DNA from: Alcanivoracaceae bacterium
GTDB taxonomy: Bacteria > Pseudomonadota > Gammaproteobacteria > Pseudomonadales > Alcanivoracaceae
Direction: 5' to 3'
Assembly: GCA_002706085.1 (NCBI GenBank)
Contig: PAJO01000022.1
Span: forward strand, 1-61,857
DNA length: 61,857 nt
Position 1 is the first letter of the stretch; the number at the start of each line of letters is the position of its first letter. The notes under the pieces were generated by a model. That model was not told the DNA's origin and did no database searches. It was given only the letters and a program-made list of their open reading frames with translations. Below, piece after piece: positions 1-9,340 of the stretch. The translations under genes were made by a program, and so were the position numbers.

Positions 1-19
1 GTGAATCGGAGATATTCGG

Positions 20-376
20 ATGGCCCGTATTGCAGGCGTTAACATCCCGGAAAATAAGCACACGGTGATTTCTCTCACCTACATCTTCGGGATCGGTCGT
101 ACCCGTGCACAGCAGATCTGTGCAGCGGCCGGTATTGAGGAAACCGCCAAGGTTCGTGACCTGAGCGGTGAGCAGCTTGACGTCATTCGTGGCGAGGTTG
201 CCAAGTTCTCAACCGAAGGTGACCTGCGCCGGGAAATCAACATGAACATCAAGCGTCTGATGGACCTGGGCTGCTTCCGCGGCATCCGCCATCGTCGCGG
301 CCTGCCGCTTCGCGGTCAGCGCACCAAGACCAATGCTCGGACCCGTAAAGGTCCGCGTAAACCGATTCGCAAGTAA
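20..376 (+). CDS. rpsM: 30S ribosomal protein S13
   Basis: Small-subunit head protein that contacts the P-site tRNA and the 50S bridge. The product is 118 residues, the same as E. coli S13. It opens [10 protein letters not shown], shows the helix-two-turn-helix region ([11 protein letters not shown]) and ends in the basic tail [20 protein letters not shown]. The start is set by CGGAG about eight bases upstream. It is the first gene of the alpha operon in this window, followed by rpsK, rpsD, rpoA and rplQ on the same strand. The operon promoter and any S4-binding leader lie outside the window. Confidence 0.98.
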   Translation: MARIAGVNIPENKHTVISLTYIFGIGRTRAQQICAAAGIEETAKVRDLSGEQLDVIRGEVAKFSTEGDLRREINMNIKRLMDLGCFRGIRHRRGLPLRGQRTKTNARTRKGPRKPIRK

Positions 377-411
377 GCTGAAACGTCAGCGGCTGGATTT
401 GGATAGGCATT

Positions 412-810
412 ATGGCTAAGTCAAAGAAAGATAGTGGCGCACGCCGCAAGAAGGTAACGCGCAGCGTAGCGGACGGCATTGCTCACGTGCACGCTTCCTT
501 CAACAACACCATCATCACCATCACTGACCGTCAGGGCAACGCACTGTCCTGGGCGACTTCTGGTGGTGCTGGTTTCCGTGGTTCCCGTAAAAGCACCCCG
601 TTTGCTGCCCAGGTGGCTGCCGAAAACGCGGGTAACGCTGCCAAGGACTACGGTCTGAAGAATCTTGAAGTGCGGGTGAAGGGCCCGGGCCCGGGTCGCG
701 AATCTTCTATTCGTGCCCTGAACGCCTGTGGTTACAAGATCACCCATATCGAGGACGTTACGCCGATTCCGCATAACGGTTGCCGTCCGCCTAAAAAGCG
801 TCGCGTGTAA
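412..810 (+). CDS. rpsK: 30S ribosomal protein S11
   Basis: Platform protein of the small subunit, next to the mRNA exit channel. The product is 132 residues with the family core [19 protein letters not shown], the glycine-rich GPGPGRES and the basic C-terminus [11 protein letters not shown]. The few extra residues relative to E. coli (129) are in the lysine-rich N-terminus ([14 protein letters not shown]). A GGATAGG motif precedes the ATG. It lies 35 bases after rpsM and 16 bases before rpsD, as in other gammaproteobacteria. Confidence 0.98.
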   Translation: MAKSKKDSGARRKKVTRSVADGIAHVHASFNNTIITITDRQGNALSWATSGGAGFRGSRKSTPFAAQVAAENAGNAAKDYGLKNLEVRVKGPGPGRESSIRALNACGYKITHIEDVTPIPHNGCRPPKKRRV

Positions 811-826
811 CGGGAGTTAAAGCAAG

Positions 827-1453
827 ATGGCAAGATACATCGGTCCCAAGTGCAAGCTTTCCCGTCGTGAAGGCACCGATCTGTACCTCAAGAGTGGTAT
901 TCGCCCTCTCGAGTCCAAGTGTAAAGCCGAGCAGGCTCCGGGCCAGGCCGCAGGTGGCCGTCGTCCAGGTCGTCTGTCCGACTACGGCGTACAGCTGCGT
1001 GAGAAGCAGAAGGTTCGTCGTACCTACGGTGTACTGGAAAAGCAGTTCCGTAGCTACTACAAAAAGGCAGCTTCTGCCAAAGGTGCAACTGGCGAAGTCC
1101 TGCTGCAGCTTCTGGAAGGGCGTCTGGATAACGTGGTTTACCGCATGGGCTTCGGCTCCACTCGCGCGGAAGCCCGTCAGCTGGTTAGCCACCGCGCTAT
1201 CCTGGTGAATGGCCAGTCTGTTAACGTGGCCTCTTACCAGGTTAAGCCGGGTGACGTGATCAACGTTCGCGAGAAGTCCAAGAACCAGCTGCGCGTGAAG
1301 AACGCCATGGAACTGGCTCAGCAGCGTGGTTTCATGCCGTGGATCGAGGTAGACGAGAAGAAGCTGGAAGGGACCTTCAAGTCCAAGCCAGAGCGTATCG
1401 ATCTGCCTGCCGAGATCAACGAAAACCTGATCGTCGAGCTGTACTCCAAGTAA
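827..1453 (+). CDS. rpsD: 30S ribosomal protein S4
   Basis: Primary 16S rRNA-binding assembly protein; in E. coli it is also the translational repressor of this operon. The product is 208 residues (E. coli 206). It begins [19 protein letters not shown] and contains an S4 RNA-binding domain in the middle ([31 protein letters not shown]). The C-terminus is typical ([13 protein letters not shown]). It is the non-zinc form: the CxxC spacing of zinc-type S4 proteins is absent from the N-terminus. Autoregulation of the operon is expected from the family and cannot be tested here because the leader is outside the window. Confidence 0.98.
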   Translation: MARYIGPKCKLSRREGTDLYLKSGIRPLESKCKAEQAPGQAAGGRRPGRLSDYGVQLREKQKVRRTYGVLEKQFRSYYKKAASAKGATGEVLLQLLEGRLDNVVYRMGFGSTRAEARQLVSHRAILVNGQSVNVASYQVKPGDVINVREKSKNQLRVKNAMELAQQRGFMPWIEVDEKKLEGTFKSKPERIDLPAEINENLIVELYSK

Positions 1454-1473
1454 GGACTGCCTGAGGGATCTCT

Positions 1474-2481
1474 ATGACCGCCGTGAACGACTTTCTCACG
1501 CCCCGCTCGATCGCGGTCAACGCGATCAACCAGACCCACGCCAAAGTGGTTCTGGAACCGCTGGAGCGTGGTTTTGGCCACACTCTGGGGACTGCGCTGC
1601 GTCGCATCCTGATCTCCAGCATGCCCGGCTGCGCGATCACCGAAGTGGAGATCGAGGGCGTACAACACGAATACTCCTCCATCGAGGGTGTTCAGGAAGA
1701 TGTGATCAACATCCTGCTGAACCTCAAGGGTGTAGCCTTGAAGATGGAAGACCGCGAAGAAGCCACTCTCGAGCTGGTCAAGAAAGGCCCGGGTGCGGTG
1801 ACTGCGGATGACATTCAGCGTGATCACAGTGTTGAGATCGTCAACCCTGATCATCTGATCTGCACCATTACTGGCGACACCGAACTGCGTGTGAAGCTGA
1901 AAGTGCAGAAAGGTCGTGGTTATGAAGCGGCTGACGCTCGCCAGACCGACGAAGACGAGACCCGTGGTATTGGCCGTCTGCAGCTGGATGCCAGCTACAG
2001 CCCGGTACGTCGCGTGGCCTATGTCGTCGAAGCGGCGCGTGTTGAGCAGCGCACTGACCTGGACAAGCTGGTTATCGATCTGGAAACCGACGGTACCATT
2101 GATCCTGAAGAAGCGATTCGCCGTGCAGCAACCATCCTGCAGCAGCAAATCGCCGTCTTTGTCGACCTGGAACAGGATGCCAAGCCTGAGCCGAAGCAGG
2201 AGCGTGAGGAAATTGATCCCATCCTGCTGCGTCCGGTAGATGACCTGGAACTGACAGTACGTTCCGCCAACTGCCTCAAGGCTGAAAACATCTACTACAT
2301 CGGTGACCTGGTACAGCGTACCGAGGTTGAGCTTCTGAAGACCCCGAACCTGGGTAAGAAGTCTCTCACCGAAATCAAGGACGTGCTGGCCTCAAAGGGC
2401 TTGTCGCTGGGTATGCGTCTCGAAAACTGGCCGCCGGTCAGCCTTCGTGACGACGACCGGCTGAACACCAAATTGCGCTAA
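1474..2481 (+). CDS. rpoA: DNA-directed RNA polymerase subunit alpha
   Basis: Alpha subunit, the dimeric scaffold for RNA polymerase assembly. The product is 335 residues (E. coli 329). The N-terminal domain carries the assembly signature [20 protein letters not shown]. An acidic, glutamine-rich linker follows at about residues 235-245. The C-terminal domain ([45 protein letters not shown], about residues 252-300) is the surface that contacts UP elements and activators such as CRP. GAGGGA lies six bases before the ATG. The gene sits 20 bases after rpsD. Confidence 0.98.
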   Translation: MTAVNDFLTPRSIAVNAINQTHAKVVLEPLERGFGHTLGTALRRILISSMPGCAITEVEIEGVQHEYSSIEGVQEDVINILLNLKGVALKMEDREEATLELVKKGPGAVTADDIQRDHSVEIVNPDHLICTITGDTELRVKLKVQKGRGYEAADARQTDEDETRGIGRLQLDASYSPVRRVAYVVEAARVEQRTDLDKLVIDLETDGTIDPEEAIRRAATILQQQIAVFVDLEQDAKPEPKQEREEIDPILLRPVDDLELTVRSANCLKAENIYYIGDLVQRTEVELLKTPNLGKKSLTEIKDVLASKGLSLGMRLENWPPVSLRDDDRLNTKLR

Positions 2482-2531
2482 GTTAGTTGTTGTGGACGCT
2501 GTGAAGCGCCCCTGAACATAGGAACAGAATC

Positions 2532-2915
2532 ATGCGTCATCGCAAAAGCGGCAGAAAACTGAATCGGAACAGCTCTCATCGTCAGGCGATGTTCCGTAAC
2601 ATGGCTGTGTCTCTGCTGGAGCACGGAGCGATCAAGACCACCCTGCCGAAAGCCAAAGAGCTGCGTCGTGTGGCTGAGCCGCTGATCACTCTGGCTAAGG
2701 AAGACTCTGTAGCGAACCGTCGTCTGGCTTTCAACCGCACCCGTTCCAAGGAAGTGGTTGGCAAGCTGTTCAACGAGCTGGGTCCGCGTTACAAGAGCCG
2801 TCCTGGTGGCTACGTGCGTATCCTCAAGATGGGCTTCCGTGCGGGCGACAATGCACCGATGGCCTATGTTGAGCTGGTTGACCGTCCTGAGCTGGCCGAG
2901 GGCGACGCCGAGTAA
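2532..2915 (+). CDS. rplQ: 50S ribosomal protein L17
   Basis: Large-subunit protein near the peptide exit tunnel. The product is 127 residues, identical in length to E. coli L17. It opens [24 protein letters not shown] and contains [30 protein letters not shown] precedes the ATG. It is the last gene of the alpha operon: a strong intrinsic terminator begins 25 bases after its stop. Confidence 0.98.
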   Translation: MRHRKSGRKLNRNSSHRQAMFRNMAVSLLEHGAIKTTLPKAKELRRVAEPLITLAKEDSVANRRLAFNRTRSKEVVGKLFNELGPRYKSRPGGYVRILKMGFRAGDNAPMAYVELVDRPELAEGDAE

Positions 2916-2940
2916 GGCTTCGCACAGGTTCTCAGGATCA

Positions 2941-2970
2941 AAAAAACCGGGCATATTGCCCGGTTTTTTT
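2941..2970 (+). terminator. Intrinsic terminator of the alpha operon
   Basis: A-tract and CCGGGC, five-base loop ATATT, then GCCCGG and seven Ts. The stem is perfect and the T tract is strong. It ends the rpsM-rplQ transcript. Confidence 0.93.
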
Positions 2971-3042
2971 ATGTCTGTTGTTTGGCGGGCTGCCTGTACT
3001 ATGCTGTTATTGGACGCAGGCAAGGCATGACGGACAGCAGGC

Positions 3043-3378
3043 ATGGCAATCAAAGGGTTCCACGCACACGTCTATTATGACGAAGATTCCTTCACTCAGG
3101 CGGCGGCGCTGTGTCAGGCCGCGCACCAGCATTTTGATATTCCAATGGGCCATATGCACCGCAAACCGGTGGGGCCGCATCCTTGCTGGAGCTGCCAGCT
3201 GACTGTGCCCCGTCGCCTTGCTGGCGATGTTATTCCCTGGTTAATGGCCAGCCGTAACGGGCTGACAGTCTTTATTCACGGTCTTAGCGGTGATGATCTC
3301 CGTGATCATACCGAGCTGGTCATGTGGCTTGGCGAGAGTCAGCCGCTGGACTTGAGCATCTTTCAGTTTTCTGCCTGA
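3043..3378 (+). CDS. DOPA 4,5-dioxygenase family protein
   Basis: Small 111-residue protein of the DOPA 4,5-dioxygenase family, relatives of the extradiol ring-cleaving enzymes of betalain and fungal pigment synthesis. Histidine motifs that could hold iron are visible: FHAHVYY near residue 6, GHMHRKPVGPHPCW near residue 38 and FIHG near residue 78. The bacterial substrate is unknown. The gene stands alone between the alpha-operon terminator and a large inverted repeat. A CGGA motif lies upstream of the ATG. The family call is firm; the physiological reaction is not. Confidence 0.8.
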   Translation: MAIKGFHAHVYYDEDSFTQAAALCQAAHQHFDIPMGHMHRKPVGPHPCWSCQLTVPRRLAGDVIPWLMASRNGLTVFIHGLSGDDLRDHTELVMWLGESQPLDLSIFQFSA

Positions 3379-3396
3379 CCGGTATGGGTAACCTCT

Positions 3397-3445
3397 GAAT
3401 AACGCCTTGCGCTTCAGGACGCGCTGAGCATGCAAGGCGTTATTC
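3397..3445. repeat. Large inverted repeat between convergent genes
   Basis: Perfect 14-bp arms, GAATAACGCCTTGC (3397-3410) and its complement (3432-3445), enclose a 21-base loop. The loop holds a smaller hairpin (TCAG / CTGA). It lies between the dioxygenase-like gene and the convergent unknown gene ending at 3458. No T tract follows on either strand, so it could be a weak bidirectional terminator, a 3'-end stabiliser or a repeat element. Confidence 0.6.
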
Positions 3446-3457
3446 CAGCGATTCTCT

Positions 3458-3850
3458 TTAGCGCTGGGCAACAGCGCGCCCGCGATACATGAGCGTTTTG
3501 GCCCCTCGGTGTGGCTTGTCGCCCGTGTATGTTTGTGTTGCCTGGTTACCGGCGTCTATCGGTTGGCCCCGGTATCGACGGATGGGGGTGGCTGCCTCAG
3601 GGGTGACCAGCGTGTCCTCACCTTCCAGCTGAATCAATGCAAGCCGGATCTCGCCATACAAGCGCTGTAAGCCCTGAGAGCGGGTGCGCCCGGCATAGTG
3701 TGCCAGTTTCTCACGCAAGCGCGGATCGGTCAGGGAGAGTGAGTCATCGAATTCTGCACGAATCAGGCGCCGGCACTGGTTGACCAGATTGACGATGTTG
3801 TACTGCATGAGCCAACGGTGATCGCTGGTGTTATCGGCAGAGGCTGTCAT
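3458..3850 (-). CDS. Hypothetical protein, 130 residues
   Basis: I do not recognise this protein. It is 130 residues, soluble and without a signal peptide. The N-terminal half looks helical (NIVNLVNQCRRLIRAEFDDSLSLTDPRLREKLAHYAGRT). The C-terminal third is polar, basic and probably disordered (IRRYRGQPIDAGNQATQ). The ATG at 3850 is chosen because AAGGAG lies six bases upstream; a GTG one codon earlier would be too close to it. The gene follows the phosphodiesterase gene on the same strand, separated by a strong hairpin at 3954-3981, so it probably has its own promoter. The good ribosome binding site supports a real gene. Confidence 0.6.
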   Translation of the reverse strand: MTASADNTSDHRWLMQYNIVNLVNQCRRLIRAEFDDSLSLTDPRLREKLAHYAGRTRSQGLQRLYGEIRLALIQLEGEDTLVTPEAATPIRRYRGQPIDAGNQATQTYTGDKPHRGAKTLMYRGRAVAQR

Positions 3851-3953
3851 CACATACTCCTTGGGCTATGGAGGGCCCAGTGGTTACCTTCGATGCATAC
3901 AACAAGAGACAAAGCAGAATTCGTGCCAGCGTAATAGGGGGTTATTCGTAGGC

Positions 3954-3981
3954 TGTTGCCCCGACTTGGGTCGGGGCAACA
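3954..3981. terminator. GC-rich perfect hairpin downstream of the phosphodiesterase gene
   Basis: 12-bp perfect arms (TGTTGCCCCGAC and complement) with a TTGG loop. It lies 13 bases after the stop of the minus-strand phosphodiesterase gene. There is no T tract on either strand. It is probably a termination or 3'-end structure, but its type is uncertain. Confidence 0.55.
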
Positions 3982-3994
3982 AAATGAGGCGCGG

Positions 3995-5260
3995 CTAGCG
4001 CCATCTTGGGGCGTGGCGCTGCCGCTGAAGGCAATTGGCATAGAAGGTGGTAGTGGCTGGCCAGTCAGAAAAGACGCCAATGACGCCCACTTCGCGGGCC
4101 AGCACATCAAGAAGCGTCAGCATGTCGCCGTCATTATCTATCTGTGGGCTGACACTCTGGTAGTACCAGCCACCGCCGCTGGCCAGTGGGCCAGACCGTT
4201 CCAGGGACCAGGCAATAATGTCCAACTCGGCATCCCGTGCTGCCCGGGCGTAGGGGCTGGCGACAATACGCTGATTTTTGCTGCTGACCAGCATCCAAAG
4301 TGGGGGAGCGATGATATTGACGCCATAGCCTTTCAGGGTGGCCATATCTGGCTGCCAGGTGCCAGGGTTTTGTGGGTCGAGCCCCTGGCTGTCACGTCCA
4401 TCCAGATAGACGGCCTGTTTGCCGTAGTCGGGCTCTGCGTCAATCCAGTAGCGGACATCGTCGAGATTAAACGATTGAGGGTAGACATCTCTGGGGGTAA
4501 CCCCGGCTTCGCGGTACTCGTCGATGAGCTGCTGGGCATAGTCCTGCTGTGAATAGTGGCCCTGCCAAGGCATTTCCACTGCCGGGGCCTTCAGCTCCGG
4601 GGTCATTTTTACGCCTAATTCCTGAAAAAGCGCGATGCTTTCCCGATGGCTCAGGAGGGTCCCGCGTTGGCGATACAGTTCCGTTCGCCAGTCGGGGGTG
4701 CCTTGCAGGTATTCGGCGACATTGGTCGCACGAGGATTGGCGCCATCCATTTTGCCCTTGAGCGTCTTGAATTGAGCAAGGGTGATGTCGCTGGTGCAGC
4801 ACTGAGCTGTGGCGGGGTTGCTACCATCAAAAGGGGTGAAGGGTTGGCGGCATTGGCTGGCAAGGTCGGTTTCAAGGATATTGGTGGTCGTGTGAAGGTC
4901 GCATTGCGAGTGGCGGCACACCAGCTCCTGATCCTGGGTGAAGGCCACATCACACTCGAGAATACCGGCCCCCATGCGGGCGGCGGCCCGGTAGGATTCT
5001 TCGGTATGCTCGGGAAATTGCAGCGGGGCCCCCCGGTGACCGATGGAAAAGTCATTGGGCTTCTGGGGGCGCCGTTCGGCAGCGCACGCCTGAAGCGCTT
5101 GTTTGACTGGCCCATCGTCCATGTCATTCACAAGGTAATAGGGGCGTGGGCCCAACTCCACCGTGCCTGTAGCGGGTTGGCCATGGCCGGCGCAAGCGGC
5201 GGCCGCGCCAGCCAGGCCGATAGCAGCCAGCAGTCCCTTGAGTGCCCAAATCCGTTTCAT
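3995..5260 (-). CDS. Secreted glycerophosphodiester phosphodiesterase
   Basis: GDPD-family hydrolase that releases glycerol 3-phosphate from deacylated phospholipids. The product is 421 residues. It begins [25 protein letters not shown], a signal sequence with a possible lipobox ending AAAC, so it should act in the periplasm or outer envelope. The GDPD signature [34 protein letters not shown] has the catalytic HRG and the metal-binding glutamates. Further on are [10 protein letters not shown] and the C-terminal [20 protein letters not shown]. The ATG at 5260 is preferred over an upstream one because GGAGG precedes it. A role in phosphate or lipid scavenging is an inference. Confidence 0.88.
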   Translation of the reverse strand: MKRIWALKGLLAAIGLAGAAAACAGHGQPATGTVELGPRPYYLVNDMDDGPVKQALQACAAERRPQKPNDFSIGHRGAPLQFPEHTEESYRAAARMGAGILECDVAFTQDQELVCRHSQCDLHTTTNILETDLASQCRQPFTPFDGSNPATAQCCTSDITLAQFKTLKGKMDGANPRATNVAEYLQGTPDWRTELYRQRGTLLSHRESIALFQELGVKMTPELKAPAVEMPWQGHYSQQDYAQQLIDEYREAGVTPRDVYPQSFNLDDVRYWIDAEPDYGKQAVYLDGRDSQGLDPQNPGTWQPDMATLKGYGVNIIAPPLWMLVSSKNQRIVASPYARAARDAELDIIAWSLERSGPLASGGGWYYQSVSPQIDNDGDMLTLLDVLAREVGVIGVFSDWPATTTFYANCLQRQRHAPRWR

Positions 5261-5434
5261 GATTAACCTCCAGCGTTGTGGTGGAGGTTGAGTCTGTGGC
5301 CTGTTCATGACGTTACGGTTTGTCTCAGGCTGCGACTGAATGACACGGCGTCAAAGTGAGCGCTGCATCACGGTCATCCAGATCCCTGTGTCTGCACCTG
5401 GAGATTCCGTGGTGCCATCTTTGACGTCCGAAGG

Positions 5435-8257
5435 CTATATCATCGTTTTCAGAAAACGCCCGGTATGACTGCCTTTCACTTTGGCGACCTCTTCCGGGGT
5501 GCCCTCGGCGATGATTTCGCCGCCACCGTCCCCGCCTTCCGGCCCCAGGTCGACAATCCAGTCTGCGGTCTTGATGACGTCCAGGTTATGTTCGATCACT
5601 GCCACGGTGTTGCCGTGGTCTGCCAGACGGTTGAGGACGTCCAGCAATAGCTGGATGTCCTGGAAGTGCAGGCCAGTGGTGGGCTCATCGAGGATATAGA
5701 GGGTGCTGCCGGTGTCCCGGCGGGACAGCTCCTTGGCCAGTTTGACACGCTGTGCTTCGCCGCCTGACAAGGTGGTGGCGGCCTGCCCCAGCTTGATATA
5801 ACTGAGGCCCACGTCCATCAGGGTCTGCAGTTTGCGAGCCAGTGACGGGACGGCATCGAAAAATTCGCGTCCTTCCTCGATGGTGAGCTCCAGTACCTCA
5901 AAGATGTTCTTGCCCTTGTAGGTGATTTCAAGGGTCTCGCGGTTATACCGTTTGCCTTCACAGACTTCGCAGGGGACGTAGATATCCGGCAGGAAGTGCA
6001 TTTCCACCTTGATGACCCCGTCGCCCTGACAGGCTTCGCAGCGGCCCCCTTTGACGTTGAAGCTGAAGCGACCGGGTTTGTAGCCACGGGCGCGGGCTTC
6101 CTGGGTGCCGGCAAACAGGTCGCGAACCGGTGTGAAGATGCCGGTGTAGGTCGCAGGGTTGGAGCGCGGCGTACGGCCGATGGGGCTCTGATCAATATCG
6201 ACGACCTTGTCGAAGTGCTCCAGCCCTTCGATGGAGTCGTAGGGGGATGCCTTAAGGGTGGTAGCCTTGTTCAGTCGGGTGGCCGCCAGCGGATAGAGGG
6301 TGCTGTTGATCAGGGTCGATTTGCCAGAGCCGGACACGCCGGTAATACAGGTCAGCAGGCCCACCGGAATGTTCAGGGGGTGCCCCTTGAGGTTGTTGCC
6401 GGTGGCGCCGTGAAGGGTCAGCCACTGGTCATCCTGATTCTGGCGACGCTGCTCCGGCACGGCAATTTGCTTGCGGCCGGACAGGTAATCACCGGTCAGG
6501 GAGGCGGGGTTGTCGGCCACCTCCTGGGCAGTCCCCTGGGCCACTACGCTGCCACCATGGACCCCGGCACCGGGGCCGATATCAATGACGTGGTCAGCCA
6601 GCCGGATGGCATCTTCGTCGTGTTCCACCACCAGCACGGTATTGCCCAGATCCCGTAGTCGGGTAAGGGTGTTGAGCAGTCGTTCATTGTCTCGCTGATG
6701 CAGGCCGATGGAGGGCTCGTCGAGTACGTACATGACGCCCACCAGGCCCGCCCCGATCTGGCTGGCCAACCGGATACGTTGCGCCTCACCACCGGACAGG
6801 GTCTCCGCGCTGCGTTCCAGTGTCAGGTATTCCAGCCCCACGTTCACCAGGAACTGTAGGCGATCACGGATTTCCTTGAGAATCTTGTCGGCAATCTCGC
6901 CTTTGCTGCCGGGCAGGTTCAGCTCGCTGAAGTAGCTGTGCGCCTTGCCGACGGCCAGGCGTACCACGTCCGGCAGAGTGGTCTGCTCGATAAAGACATG
7001 CCGTGCGGCTTCACGCAACCGGGAGCCATTACAGCTGGGGCAGCTGGACGTGGACATGTAATTGAGCAGGTCTTCACGGACGGCATCGGATTCTGTTTCC
7101 CGGTAGCGGCGCTCCATGTTGGGGATGATCCCCTCGAAGGGATGGTTGCGCTTGATGATGTCGCCGCGGTCGTTGAGGTAGCGAAACTCGATGCTTTCCT
7201 TGCCGGTGCCGTAAAGGATTTTCTTGCGGACGGTTTTGTCCAGTGACTCAAAGGGCACGTCCATGTCGAAGCCGATGCTCTGGGACAGGGAGTTGAGCAT
7301 CTGGAAGTAATAGACGTTGCGGCGGTCCCAGCCACGGATGGCACCTTCCGACAGGGACAATTCCGCCGAGTTGATCACCTTGTCCTCGTCGAAGAACTGC
7401 TTCATGCCCAGCCCGTCACAGCTGGGACAGGCGCCGGCCGGGTTATTGAACGAGAACAGTCGTGGCTCCAGTTCAGGAATGGAGTAGCCGCAATGGGAGC
7501 AGGCGAATTTGGCAGAGAAGGTGATCTCTTCGCCTTCTTCCCCCTCCATGGGGGCAATGATGGCAATGTCATCGGCCAGATTCAGGGCGGTTTCGAAGGA
7601 TTCCGCCAGCCGGTTCTGCAGGTCGCCGCGTACCTTGAAACGGTCCACCACCACTTCGATGGTGTGTTTCTTGTTCTTTTCCAGGTCGGGCGTGTCATCC
7701 ATGTCGTAGATGCGGCCATCCACCCGTACGCGGATAAAGCCCTGGGCCCGCAGTTCTTCAAACAGGTGCAGGTGCTCACCTTTCTTTTCGCGAATCACCG
7801 GCGCCAGCAGCATCAGTTTGCTGCCTTCTTCCATGTCCAGAACCTGGTCCACCATCTGGCTGATGGTCTGGGCGGCCAGCGGGCTGTCGTGTTCCGGGCA
7901 GCGGGGCTCGCCGACACGTGCAAACAGCAGCCTGAGGTAATCGTAGATTTCGGTGATGGTGCCCACGGTGGAGCGCGGGTTGTGGCTGGTGGATTTCTGC
8001 TCGATGGAAATGGCCGGGCTAAGCCCCTCGATGTGGTCCACATCGGGTTTTTCCATCATCGACAGAAACTGACGGGCGTAGGTGGAAAGGGACTCCACGT
8101 AACGGCGCTGGCCCTCGGCATAGAGGGTGTCGAAGGCCAGAGAGGATTTGCCAGACCCGGACAGACCGGTAATTACCACCAGCTTGTCCCGGGGGATATC
8201 CAGGTCCACGTTTTTCAGGTTATGGGTGCGTGCGCCACGAACCAGAATGGTATCCAT
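5435..8257 (-). CDS. uvrA: Excinuclease ABC subunit A
   Basis: DNA-damage recognition ATPase of nucleotide excision repair. The product is 940 residues, the same as E. coli UvrA. It has two ABC modules: Walker [13 protein letters not shown] near residue 31 and [13 protein letters not shown] in the second half, with signatures [12 protein letters not shown] and [15 protein letters not shown]. The zinc modules show CSHCGYS...CPSCDGLG and CEACQGDG...[10 protein letters not shown]. The start [14 protein letters not shown] at 8257 is chosen over an in-frame ATG 30 codons upstream because of family conservation, and because the upstream ATG would put a LexA box inside the coding region. Confidence 0.98.
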   Translation of the reverse strand: MDTILVRGARTHNLKNVDLDIPRDKLVVITGLSGSGKSSLAFDTLYAEGQRRYVESLSTYARQFLSMMEKPDVDHIEGLSPAISIEQKSTSHNPRSTVGTITEIYDYLRLLFARVGEPRCPEHDSPLAAQTISQMVDQVLDMEEGSKLMLLAPVIREKKGEHLHLFEELRAQGFIRVRVDGRIYDMDDTPDLEKNKKHTIEVVVDRFKVRGDLQNRLAESFETALNLADDIAIIAPMEGEEGEEITFSAKFACSHCGYSIPELEPRLFSFNNPAGACPSCDGLGMKQFFDEDKVINSAELSLSEGAIRGWDRRNVYYFQMLNSLSQSIGFDMDVPFESLDKTVRKKILYGTGKESIEFRYLNDRGDIIKRNHPFEGIIPNMERRYRETESDAVREDLLNYMSTSSCPSCNGSRLREAARHVFIEQTTLPDVVRLAVGKAHSYFSELNLPGSKGEIADKILKEIRDRLQFLVNVGLEYLTLERSAETLSGGEAQRIRLASQIGAGLVGVMYVLDEPSIGLHQRDNERLLNTLTRLRDLGNTVLVVEHDEDAIRLADHVIDIGPGAGVHGGSVVAQGTAQEVADNPASLTGDYLSGRKQIAVPEQRRQNQDDQWLTLHGATGNNLKGHPLNIPVGLLTCITGVSGSGKSTLINSTLYPLAATRLNKATTLKASPYDSIEGLEHFDKVVDIDQSPIGRTPRSNPATYTGIFTPVRDLFAGTQEARARGYKPGRFSFNVKGGRCEACQGDGVIKVEMHFLPDIYVPCEVCEGKRYNRETLEITYKGKNIFEVLELTIEEGREFFDAVPSLARKLQTLMDVGLSYIKLGQAATTLSGGEAQRVKLAKELSRRDTGSTLYILDEPTTGLHFQDIQLLLDVLNRLADHGNTVAVIEHNLDVIKTADWIVDLGPEGGDGGGEIIAEGTPEEVAKVKGSHTGRFLKTMI

Positions 8258-8271
8258 CAACTGCCCCTGAG

Positions 8272-8298
8272 TACTGTCAAAATGAACAGGGCAGTATA
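8272..8298 (-). promoter_or_regulatory. LexA (SOS) box and -10 element of uvrA
   Basis: TACTGT-N8-ACAG at 8272-8289 matches the gammaproteobacterial LexA consensus CTGT-N8-ACAG exactly in both half-sites. Just upstream on the minus strand is TATACT (8293-8298), a good -10 element. LexA would therefore sit over the transcription start and block initiation. uvrA is a classical SOS gene, so the assignment is well supported. Confidence 0.85.
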
Positions 8299-8350
8299 GG
8301 CGAAATACTGTGAAGGGGAAAAGAAAGAAGCCGCTTGCACGCAACACGCG

Positions 8351-8386
8351 TCACGCAGGCACGGCAAGGGCGCGCGTGCTGCGTGA
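8351..8386 (-). terminator. Imperfect inverted repeat after the CsgD-like gene
   Basis: TCACGCAGGCACG (8351-8363) pairs with CGTGCTGCGTGA (8375-8386), with one bulged base. It lies about 12 bases downstream of the minus-strand regulator stop. The sequence after it on that strand becomes T/C-rich only about 30 bases on. It is a possible terminator, but weak. Confidence 0.4.
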
Positions 8387-8397
8387 GGTGGAAGGGG

Positions 8398-9060
8398 TTA
8401 GAGGTTTTCCTGGGCCCAGTTCACCGCCTGCAGGCGGTTGGAGGCGTTGATCTTCTTGAAGATGTTGTAGATGTGAGTCTTGATGGTGTGCGGGCTCAGG
8501 TTGAGGCTGCTGGCGATTTCCGAGTTCTTGGCGCCAGTGGCCATGACCTTGAGCACTTCCACCTCGCGATCAGTGAGGTTCACTTCACTGCGCGAGAAGG
8601 TCTTGTTGAAGGTGCGGCTCTTCATCAGGTAAGCCTGCAGCACCGCACGGGGGAACCACAGCTCGCCATCAAAGATGGCCTTGATGCCTTTGCTAAGCAG
8701 AGCCTGTGGGCAGTCGTGCTGGAAGCCGCCGTTGACCATGGGCAGGCCGGCCAGCTTGGACAGGGATTCGTCTGTATCCACATTGAAGACGGCGATCAGA
8801 ACGTCGTTTTCGACTTCCTGATCGGCTTCCAGCAGGTGGGCAATCACCTCGTTCACGTCCACGCTGTGGTAGTCCACCAGAAACAGGCTCTGGTCAAATT
8901 CCTGCAGGGTCGCCACGGTGATGTCGCTCACCGAAGGGATGGATCGTGCAGCGATCTCTTCTTTTACCAGGAATTCGGTGAGCAAGGCATTCTGCAATTG
9001 CTGGCTGCCTACTACGTAAACCTGCTGGCTGTGTTGTTGGGTGTTCATTGGCCCGTCCAT
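8398..9060 (-). CDS. LuxR/CsgD-family transcriptional regulator
   Basis: 220-residue regulator with an atypical receiver-like N-terminal domain and a C-terminal LuxR helix-turn-helix (LTDREVEVLKVMATGAKNSEIASSLNLSPHTIKTHIYNIFKKINASNRLQAVNWAQENL). The last 60 residues resemble E. coli CsgD, the curli and biofilm master regulator, including the ending ...NRxQAVxWAxxNL. A phosphoacceptor pocket is not obvious; LFLVDYH may align with the degenerate CsgD pocket. No histidine kinase lies next to it. The start is uncertain: MNTQQ at 9048 is an alternative and neither has a clear Shine-Dalgarno. Targets are unknown. Confidence 0.82.
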   Translation of the reverse strand: MDGPMNTQQHSQQVYVVGSQQLQNALLTEFLVKEEIAARSIPSVSDITVATLQEFDQSLFLVDYHSVDVNEVIAHLLEADQEVENDVLIAVFNVDTDESLSKLAGLPMVNGGFQHDCPQALLSKGIKAIFDGELWFPRAVLQAYLMKSRTFNKTFSRSEVNLTDREVEVLKVMATGAKNSEIASSLNLSPHTIKTHIYNIFKKINASNRLQAVNWAQENL

Positions 9061-9078
9061 GACTGTTGGGAGTGGCGC

Positions 9079-9122
9079 CCCGGGACATCGTGTCCGGGTA
9101 GCGACTCCCTAGGCAGATGCCT
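9079..9122. promoter_or_regulatory. Two hairpins in the leader of the CsgD-like gene
   Basis: CCCGGGACA / TGTCCGGG (9079-9098, one bulge) and AGGCA-GA-TGCCT (9111-9122) lie within 65 bases upstream of the minus-strand start. The second is flanked by a run of A on the plus strand. They could fold in the 5' leader or act as binding sites. There is no direct evidence for either role. Confidence 0.35.
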
Positions 9123-9340
9123 AAGAAAAAAAACTGATCAGCGTGTGAATTTATCACCGCTTTGACGGGGGTTCAATTTGCTGATGCCGGTTCCTTACGG
9201 GTTTTACTGATTTCACGATCAAAGGTAGCCGCAAGGGCGGGGATTGGGCATCCCCTCAGCTGCAGCGAATCTGATACACTGCCTGACCTTTTGTCGATAG
9301 ACGGCCCGCAAGCCTGCCCGGTGAGGAGTACCAGCGTTAC

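Noticed and set aside
3850-4110. 86-codon reading frame on the minus strand
   Set aside because: It overlaps the end of the phosphodiesterase gene in another frame and has low-complexity composition; it is a shadow.
9141-9155. CRP-like sequence GTGTGAATTTATCAC upstream of the CsgD-like gene
   Set aside because: The half-sites are five bases apart, not six, and the second half is incomplete.
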